The notes under the pieces: model-generated
Databases searched by the model: none
What the model saw: the letters and a program-made list of their open reading frames with translations, nothing else
Told to the model about the DNA's origin: nothing
Position numbers and translations under genes: made by a program
Part shown: positions 56,180-64,000 of the stretch, one piece after another
Position numbering within the stretch: position 1 is the first letter of the stretch
Layout of the letters: each line of letters starts with the position of its first letter
DNA from: Eucommia ulmoides
Taxonomy: Eukaryota > Streptophyta > Magnoliopsida > Garryales > Eucommiaceae
Assembly: GCA_016647705.1 (NCBI GenBank)
Contig: CM028333.1
Location: forward strand, 10,924,616 to 10,988,615
Reading direction: 5' to 3'
DNA length: 64,000 nucleotides

Positions 56180-57505
56180 TCAAATACCAAATGATGAACT
56201 AATGAGGACCCTGTCCTGGAAATGGATAGTATGATCCCTTTGGGTGGTTGGATGCCGAGGATACTGAACCATTGGCTGAACATTCGAACTTGAAGGCATT
56301 TGTTGATAATATGGCATTGACGGTCTTGCTCCTAATGATCCTGCTCCAGATGGCCTTGTCGTCGATGGTCCTCCAAAGGACTGTTGTGATCTAAACATGG
56401 TCTGACTTGTGAAATGTTGTTGAGCACCATACTGCTGTTGGTATGCATACTGTGATGACTTTATAAACTGGAACATTTGTTCCAGATTTTATGTGATTCT
56501 CCCAAATCTTGCTTCCATATGCATATTCATTTGAGCCATACTACTTTCTAGCCCAGCAATCTGATGATCCATCATATCTGCATGTACTCAAAGATCATCA
56601 ACCTAATCTCGAAGCAAATCTATCTTCTAAACCGAGCTTAGTTCATCCTCATCGTTTTCATCATCTTCTTCTTCTTCAACCTCCACTCTTTGTCTTTTCT
56701 CATTCCTCTTTTTCACCCATCTATTTCCTCTAAACTCATATCCCATTAGCACAACGTTACCAACATTAATCCATATTGGTGTAATTGTTATGAATTTTTC
56801 TTTATCAGGATCAGTTTCCACTCCAAAGTGGTCAAACACCCTTTGAAGCGTATCAACATAGGATAACACTCTAGAGGGTTTTTGAAGGTGATATTTCATG
56901 TGATCCATCATGATGTGAGCCAAATCTAATTTTCTTCCTTCAACAATCTCATTCATCAAATAGAGATCAAAGTCATTCACATTTGCATGACTTCCATCTC
57001 TAGGAACAATTATATACGTTATTACTAAATGAAGAAATCGGTGCTCAAGGGATAACGATCCTGCTTTATCTTTATCCAAGTCAAATTTTGGTGCAATTTA
57101 TCTTCTATTAAAATTTAACGAGAGTTAATGAGGAGTATTGAATGGAAATACATTTCCTCTTTCTAATCCCAAAATAATACTCAATATGTCACTATCAAAC
57201 CTAATCTATTTTCCTTTAACAAAATATGTCATGTAAACCTCATTATATGTGAGATTACTATAAAACATCTTCACCCACACCGGCATCCATTCATTCTTTT
57301 GAGTGACAAACTCGGTCCACCCTAAACTTCTAAAATACTTCTCAATGTCAAGATTTTTCTCCTTTAAACCAACAAAATCTATAGGTTTGCAACATACAAC
57401 CTTTCGATTAACAAACTCTGCATTGTATCTAATTTCTTGCTCTTCTTTTTGAAAATGGGCATTGTCATATTTATATTTTTGAGAGCACTTCTTGATTCTA
57501 GGCAT
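56180..57505 (-). pseudogene. Second ORF of the LTR element (plant transposon-protein type)
   Basis: One reading frame of about 442 codons runs from ATG at 57505 to 56180 with several in-frame stops (near 57206, 57120, 56627 and beyond) and no evident frameshift. It starts MPRIKK. The middle contains WMPVWVKMFYSNLTYN, VYMTYFVKGK and EHRFLHLVITYIIVPRDGSHANVNDFDLYLM. An acidic patch (EEEEDDENDEDE) is followed by a coiled-coil-like Met/Gln-rich tail. This layout resembles the uncharacterised 'putative plant transposon protein' domain found in many plant LTR elements (Pfam PF20167 as I recall). It is neither gag nor pol. Function unknown. Confidence 0.6.
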
Positions 57506-58261
57506 TTTTCTCATAAATTCAAAACAAATCAACCAAGATAAACCAATAGATCTAACCCAGGTAAACCAAAAGCCGAAACCCTAGAAGATACGTAGAATAC
57601 CAACCTTAAAATGAAGCAAGAGGTTTCCAAATTTTAGATCCAAGCCCTAGACCTTTAAAGCCCAGCCACAGATCTTCAAATTCAATCCAAATCGAACTGA
57701 TTTCGTGAGGTTTAGGAGTGAGCGAACTTGGGAGTGAAAGGGTTTTTGAGAGAGGGTTTTGAAAACAAAATGGGGCAAAATGAATGAGTTAGGATTTTAA
57801 ATCCCGTAATGACAGGTCGACCACCCACTTAGGGTCAGTTGACTGATGGCTGCAGCACCTTTCTCTCTTCCAAGACCTGCTACGTCGGTTGACTGACAAT
57901 ACCGACCTTTTCGTCTTTTAGTGAATTTAAACCCTAATTTGATCAACTTAGCTTAATTTTTACCTCTCATTTTAATCCACACATTTTATTAAAAATATTT
58001 TTCAATTACCCACACATTTCAACACACACACTCGCATATCACAAACATCTAAATTTCAAAAGGTACATGCTTAGTCTCCCTAACAAAATTAATATACTTA
58101 AACTTTAAAAAGTTTGACATACCTGGATCATCATTGGGAGCAGTTGGTGTGTGTATTTTTTGTGGATTATTAATTTTGAGCTTAGTGTCCTTTGATTCCA
58201 CCATTTTTTCTTTAGCCTGACTTGTCACTTTGATTTCTTTTTTCTTAGCATTTGCAATTTT

Positions 58262-59540
58262 CTAGATTGGTTCGATGATCATTTCTTTGCCTTTGTTTGG
58301 TGCTTGGAGTTGCTTTTCCTCACTTTGCTTTGGCACGACTTTGTAAATTGTCTTTTTCTTGTACTGATATCTTGTCGTTTGTTGTGGATAAGATTTGTTA
58401 GTTTTTATGTAACGAGCTTGTTGTTCCTTGACCCTTCCATTTTGCACGTGCTGATTCTTCTTTTTAAGTACATTGAACCTTGATTCCCTTGTTGGCATAG
58501 GGTATTAATTGTATCTTTGTGTCTGTTCGAATCTCCTTGTCGGCATGTAATATTCATTGTATCCTTGGAATTGTTTGAATATCTGATTAGTACCTGCATG
58601 AAAAAAATTTCTTTTTGGTATCCAGTTATTTTTGGACCCGACAAGGTAATCATGCAATAAATAACAAGATTTATCATAATGACCAAACTTGCCACAATAA
58701 AAGCATTTAATACTGTTAGTATGTCTCTTCGGATAGTCATTGTTTCATATGGGAGCACGATATTGTTGTCAATTTTGAGAAGCAGGTTTAGTGAATATTG
58801 GTTTTTCAACAGGTTTAGTACCCTCAATATCTTTGAATTTATTCATTGCTTCTTCAAGCTCCTTTTGCGTCTTCTCAAGTAACCGCTCATTGGTGCTGAC
58901 GTTTACCTGTAGACCAAAATTCTTTTTATGCATAAATTCAAAATCATTCTTAAGAATTTGACACTCATTTTCAACCGAATGGATTTTCACACGAGTTCTA
59001 TCAAGCTCACACCTCGCATTATCCAACTCAATGCTCAAGGTCTCATTCAAAGTTTCAAGATTTTTTCTTTTAAAATCATTTTGTTGAAGATCATAAAAAT
59101 TATTTTTCAAAACCTCATTCTCATCTTCGAGAGACTCAATTTTCTCATACAACTTACCAATTTCGGATAAAGCAATTCTAAACGCAACAGTTTCAAAATA
59201 TTTGTCCAAATTCTTTTTTTTTGAGAGATTTGCCAGTACTAAACTTCTTATTTTGAAGAGTTGCAATTTTTTGCTCAAGTTTAAAATTCTCTTTTCCAAA
59301 AACATACGTAAGAGCAATAAGTATCTCAATAGCCTAATTTGTATTCTCATCATTGCGAATTCTATCAGTCTCACGTGTAGAACAATGATTATCGGAAGAA
59401 GTTGAATCAAAAGTAGTGCACATAATTTCAGAATTAAAACACTCCATGTGATCGTGTTTAATAGTTCGAATGATATCAGAATCAGGGCACCCCTCGTGAT
59501 CGTGTTTAGCTATACTTTGAAGTATATCGAGCTAACACTA
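58262..59540 (-). pseudogene. Decayed Copia gag C-terminal region with zinc knuckle
   Basis: A coiled-coil segment (LSEIGKLYEKIESLEDENEV..., about 59200-58780) is followed by an intact knuckle CFYCGKFGHYDKSC near 58700-58660 and a basic Gln/Lys-rich tail ending at 58262. The frame from 59200 to 58262 is single but interrupted by TGA and TAA codons (near 58769, 58741 and 58505). A frameshift at the T run 59213-59221 joins it to protein-like sequence upstream. The capsid-forming N-terminal part is missing: the coding segment begins almost at the primer-binding site. This type of gag tail is typical of SIRE-like Copia elements. Confidence 0.65.
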
Positions 59541-59554
59541 GCTCTGATGCCAAT
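59536..59554 (-). promoter_or_regulatory. Primer-binding site
   Basis: On the minus strand ATTGGCATCAGAGC directly follows the 5' LTR end (...CAACA). It matches the initiator-tRNA-Met complement TGGTATCAGAGC with one change. Confidence 0.8.
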
Positions 59555-61918
59555 TGTTGGTCTAATGAGCTACCTAAGAGGGGTTGAATTGGGTAGTAAA
59601 AAAAAATTACCAAATAATAATACTTCAAAATTCAAATAATTAATTTTATCCTAAATTAATTATTATCTTTATAGTAGCGGATAAGTATTATAAACTAGGT
59701 GCATACCCAAACAACAAAATATAAATAATGTAAAAAAATCAGCACACCAAAATTTATACTGGTTCACCAAGCTATTCTCGGCTAATCCAATCTTCCGAGC
59801 TCCGCGGAGAGTCGCACCCACTAATCACCATGATCCTTTTAATCAAGTAGAAACCAAATCTTTACAAAATGATTATTTTCACAGGCTCAAAATCAACCTT
59901 TACAATTCTTTGTTACAGGCTAAGGAAAAATCCTATCTTTTTCCCAGACTAAAGATTATCCTAATTCTTTTATACTTAGGCTAAGAATTAAACCTCGCAA
60001 AAATAAAAATAAAAATACTCCAAGTATCCTTTTACTTGATAAGGATTGAACCGTTACAAATTCACTCAAAATAATTCTAGTCAGGAAGAATTACCCCTAT
60101 CTCTTTTCACGGGAAAAGAGTAACCTAATCTTTTTGTACTCTAGGCAAAGATCAAATCTCAATCTCTTTACCGGAAGAGATTGAAACCAGTTACTCCTAA
60201 TTAGATACTCCCAATAATATCTAATCCGCACACAACTCACCAATTACAAAATTGATAATTTTTTTCCCACTCGGAACTTCTACCACCTCAGATGAATTTG
60301 AACTCAATTAATGTCCTGATACTAGTGATAGAAATAAAGTGAGAATTTCAAAATTTAATTTTAATAAAAATAGGTAGTACACAGTTTAACACGTAATCAG
60401 ATTTTCACAAGAAATTATTTTAAAACTTTTTCAATCAATTTAAAGTTCAGAAAAACGATTTTAAAGATCAATATTTCAAGTAGTAAACAATAATATCAAA
60501 CAACTGTTAACAACAAAGACTTGGAACGATCTCACCAGGAATTCATCGAATGAATAAAGTATGCATAGCAATGAAACTTTAATTCGGTAGTAGCAATAAT
60601 CCACAACAATTTTTCTCAAGAACACGTCTCAAGAATAATCTCACTATTTTCTTAGTATGAATTCAGAATAATCACTCTCAGAAAACTCAGGAACTGAATA
60701 GCTCTTTAAATTTGATTGAATGAGATTACTCATAAGTAAAAAACGCAGGTCTACTTATAAGGATTTAAAACACACCCTCCAACGGTTAGTTTCCATTTGT
60801 CATGACACTTAATTGCTCTTATAGACCCTTTATATCATTATAACTCAATCCTGATTCAATTCACTCAATTATATATTTTAAAATATTCAATTTAGTCCCT
60901 CAAATATTTTCTCAAACTCAATTAGATAGAATATAAAGTATTACATGCACCAATTTGAGAAATAAATAAATTATATGAACCATATCTATAAGGATAATAA
61001 AATATCAATGACATGTCTTAAATATCATCAGATCCCTAAGATATCTCTCAGATACTAACCATAAAACGGCTAGTAACAACTACTTTTTAGAAAAGATCCA
61101 CGAAATCCTCTAAACCTAAAACAATCCATTAGTTGACCAACCAAATCCCATAAGTTGACCGATTGATTCACATTGTAGCCCAAGCTAAAAAGTTCTCGCC
61201 CATCGATTTATTAATATTTTATGGTCTGTCGACCGATTGATTTAGGATGCTCCTCAGGCCAATTTTCAGTTATGGTCGGTTGACTGATTATCTTAGGTCT
61301 GTCAATCGATCGATTCAGAGAGTTCAAGTATTGGCCTAGGTCGACCGATCTCTCTTCGATTGGTTGACCGATCGATCTAGAGACTAAACTATTCTGAACC
61401 ACTTCTTCATCGGTTGACCAATCCTTATAAGTTGGTTGACCAATCCTGCTGGTAAGACTTCTTCCTCAATTAATTTTTACTCCAATCTTCAACGTTTTCT
61501 GCCTCTTTAATCGATTTCTTTTCTTGGTTAACTTAATTGACACTTTAAATCAATTTTAATTACTAATATTTCTTAAATCAATATTTCTTCTTTAATTTCA
61601 CATAGGATCAAATATATTAACTAATTAGGATCCTAATAAAAAAACACATAAACATAAAATCATTTTTGTGCTGTGTGTGATCCTAATTGGGATACATAAA
61701 GAGTTAAATTTGACCTAAGTTTTTTCTCCTAAATTCTTCAAAATCTTTGGTCTCTTAATTCTTGTCTCTTTGTCAGTCTCTTGAATTCTTAACCATCTTC
61801 AATCATTTCTTCATGATAAAATCATCAATGGAACTTTTACACTAAAACACTCAATAAAATCATTAGTTCCACAAAAAACATCAACATTTAATTGTCCATC
61901 AAAATCTTAGGATCAACA
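59555..61918 (-). repeat. 5' LTR of the 8.36-kb element
   Basis: 2364 bp. On the minus strand it starts TGTTGATCCTAAGATTTTGA and ends AGACCAACA. A TATA-like CTTATAAGT lies at about 60753-60761. U3 contains a cluster of GGTCGACCGATCGATTCAG-type words (61120-61440). Homologous to 53559-55528 and 49272-51436. Confidence 0.85.
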
Positions 61919-61923
61919 TTGCT

Positions 61924-63005
61924 AAAGTTGACAAACAAGATAGGGATAACTACGATATTTAGCACTGTTAGATCCAATATTTCCTAAATGAGCTAGAGGT
62001 CCTAAAAATATTGACACATAGCACAGAATCACCTCCAGAAGGTAATTCTACCCACCACCGGTGTGAGCTAAAAACCTATCAAAATTAGGCCAAGACAAAT
62101 CACAGTGTAAGATTCACTATGTTAAGATATATGCACGACAATAATGAAGCTCATAACACTATACTAGCGATGTAGAATGCCTTCAAGTCGGTATTTATTA
62201 GTATATGACAACATGGTTACGAGTCTTGACGCTTAAAATCCCAAAACAAAGATAGTTAAGCATCTTTGGAAAATATCAGCAATGATATGCGACCTAAGAA
62301 AACTGGTAACAACTTATCTAATGCGCAGTAGATCTTTACAATGCTTCATTTTTTACCTGATTCGTGGGAGAAAATGAAGCTCACACTAGCTTTGGAAGGA
62401 CCAAAGACCGGAGGTTGGTCATAGATCAGAAGCTGATAAAGTCAAGAAAAATCTCCAGAGATTCAAAAAGAGGAAGAGAGGAGCTTAAACCAACCCAGGC
62501 AGACAAGTAGAAAGTGAGTCCTTCTTGCAGAATTTACATAGAGTAACGAAGAACATTGCGAAAAACCTAATAATGAAGCACAATGAAATTATCAAAACTT
62601 TTACCCAATTATAGCATTATTTAGAATTGGAGGAAGAAAGGTTGGAGGCAAAATGTAATATTTTTATGTTTTTCGCTGAGTTTAACCATCGCCAGAAATT
62701 TGGGTTCAAGCGAAAGTGGTAGGACGAAGCATGACAAGGAGGAATAGGTGGATCTGTTCATAAAAAAAAAAGGGAAAAAAGTATCATAAAGGCAAGCATA
62801 GAGGAAAAAATGACAAGTCTAAACAGAAGTATTACAACTGTGATAAATTTGGTCACTTCGCTCATAAATGCTCTAAGCCCAAGAACTCCATCTTTCAAAA
62901 TGATACCTATGTGAGTAGTTATATCTTGGTTACTCATTAATTTCCTGATTGGATTGTAGATACTAGAGTAACAAGACATATCGAAAAAGATCGAGTAGGG
63001 TTCAT
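61924..63005 (+). pseudogene. Copia gag-protease remnant (continuation of 53526)
   Basis: The gag body shows family phrases in scattered frames: IQYFLNELEVL near 61985, RFTMLRYMHDNNEA near 62110, PDSWEKMKL near 62360 and LELEEERLEA near 62615. A zinc knuckle near 62836-62875 has lost its first cysteine (YYNCDKFGHFAHKC). The protease opening follows, where the D-S-G active-site triad is D-T-R (62959-62967, IVDTRVTRHI). Many stops and frameshifts. The remnant ends at about 63005, where another LTR appears to begin. Non-functional. Confidence 0.75.
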
Positions 63006-63355
63006 TGTTGTTAGCCTAAGCGGTTTTAATCATAAAATCCCCAGATAAATATGATTTTGACGATAACACACACTTTTGACGTTTTAAATGAACTAACAAT
63101 GATTTTGGAGTATAGATTATCCAAGCATCACCGAAACATATCATGAAAGTGAAATCAAGTCGAAAATGTATGATTTACATTAAAATAATTTTTTATTTTG
63201 ACAATACTCCTAGAATATTAAACTCAGAACTCAATAGGATGCGCACACACACCGTATGTGTTCGTAATTGTGATATATTAATCTTAATATGTCCAATACG
63301 CTTATGTATTACAATGTGAAGTATATTTTTTTTATCATTATGTCACAGAATCTGT

Positions 63356-63381
63356 AGCATAAGTAGTCGACTACTTATGCT
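63356..63381. repeat. 26-bp perfect palindrome
   Basis: Half-site AGCATAAGTAGTC followed immediately by its exact complement, centred on GTCGAC. A near-perfect 22-bp palindrome with the same centre follows at 63381-63402. Confidence 0.9.
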
Positions 63382-63695
63382 GGAAATAGTCGACTACTTC
63401 CAAGCAATGTGTTTTCTCTCTCCTGCTATATTTTTGGCTTCTCGTTTTGGCGTCGTATATTTCTTCTAATTGTTGTATGATGATTCATATGGTTTATATT
63501 GATTATCTAATATGTTATGATCATTTAATTTAATCCATACCATGTTGAATCAAAGAAAATTGGATCAAAATAATTTGAACAACTTAAGAACACTAAATGC
63601 AAAATTTTGTCATGAACCAATATGTGGATTTGCATATCATATTTTGTTCGGAATGTTCAAATCATGTTATGGGATGTTAGTTTAACATATCAACA

Positions 63696-63697
<2 letters not shown>

Positions 63698-63731
<34 letters not shown>
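63698..63731. repeat. (AT)n microsatellite
   Basis: An uninterrupted AT run of 17 units. The adjoining sequence to 64000 is AT-rich with no gene. Confidence 0.95.
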
Positions 63732-63734
<3 letters not shown>

Positions 63735-64000
63735 CAGTTGATATGTTCATTATTACATCTATGATTAATTGACAAATTGGCTCAAAGAGTTTGAAAATTT
63801 TATTTTCTACATGTTCAATAAATTCTGAGTGTTCAATCTCTTGAAATGCTTGTATGTACTTAATTAAATTGTATACATGAATAATATACTTTATACATTT
63901 TGTATACACATGCTCAAATACATAATAATGTATGTTTACAAGTATTTGATTTGAATTTGAATTTGAACTTGTCAAGACAATCAAGTGAGAATACAAAAGA

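Larger units (their letters stand above)
53559..61918 (-). mobile_element. Non-autonomous LTR retrotransposon (LARD-like), 8.36 kb
   Basis: Two long direct repeats (53559-55528 and 59555-61918) bound about 4 kb of internal DNA. The exact 5-bp target duplication TTGCT lies at 53554-53558 and 61919-61923. Orientation is minus: the primer-binding site lies inside the right LTR and the purine tract inside the left LTR. The interior carries a decayed gag tail (58262-59540) and a second unrelated frame (56180-57505), but no protease, integrase, reverse transcriptase or RNase H. 55546-56179 and 57533-58261 hold no recognisable gene. It depends on another element for replication. Confidence 0.88.
63006..64000 (+). 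mobile_element. Start of another long LTR, cut by the window edge
   Basis: At about 63006 the Copia protease text stops and TGTTGTTAGCCTAAGCGG begins, with GATTTTGACGATAACA further on, a relative of the opening of the LTR at 49272. About 350 bp in, at the equivalent place, it carries a GTCGAC-centred palindromic cluster. The other end is beyond the window, so orientation and completeness are inferred. Confidence 0.5.

Noticed and set aside
62758..62979. 73-codon minus-strand frame
   Set aside because: Antisense to the Copia zinc-knuckle/protease remnant.

Overview
The window looks like nuclear DNA from a TE-rich eudicot (probably a woody species; I cannot name it). It is AT-rich, with few, widely spaced, intron-containing plant genes. 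Most of the space is transposable elements, many nested in one another. I recognise three host protein-coding genes, all on the + strand: a plasmodesmata-located protein of the DUF26 family (PDLP6/7-like, 10518-12603, three exons), a single-exon ribosomal-L1-domain protein (RSL1D1-like, 21632-22582) and a plant UBX-domain protein (PUX2-like, 32025-36350, three exons). I found no tRNA, rRNA or other RNA gene.

Layout. 0-10 kb: AT-rich DNA with two small inverted-repeat elements, an LTR-like segment, an LTR end plus primer-binding site split by a non-autonomous hAT element (6740-7273, exact 8-bp duplication), and a decayed Copia element (7783-9700). 10-13 kb: the PDLP gene, whose second intron holds two MITE-like repeats. 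13-21 kb: a foldback element, a tandem pair of MITEs with GC-rich cores, a probable solo LTR (18477-19241) and direct repeats. 21-23 kb: an RNase H remnant followed by the L1-domain gene. 24.8-28.3 kb: a non-autonomous Helitron with clean ends. 29.2-31.3 kb: an unusual field of palindromic GTTAAC/AACGTT words, ending in a 30-bp perfect inverted repeat. 31.7-36.4 kb: PUX2.

36.8-41.2 kb is a complete hAT element with TIRs, an 8-bp target duplication and a BED-finger transposase broken by a single visible frameshift. 44.4-47.2 kb is a cluster of Tourist-like elements, one nested inside another. 48-52 kb is a three-level nest: a 2.2-kb solo LTR inside a Mutator-like element (exact 9-bp duplication) inside one of two tandem copies of a small repeat. 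53.5-63 kb is a Copia gag-protease remnant split by an 8.36-kb non-autonomous LTR element (exact 5-bp duplication). That LTR element carries a decayed gag tail and a second, pol-free reading frame. The right edge is the start of a further LTR.

The strongest unexplained signals are the palindromic TCGAC-centred arrays at comparable places in the U3 of the large LTRs, the GTTAACGTTAAC field, the MITE family with transplanted-looking GC-rich cores, and the pol-less LTR element. The three host genes are not functionally linked to each other. Boundaries and duplications were read by eye; family assignments rest on recognised motifs, not on searches.
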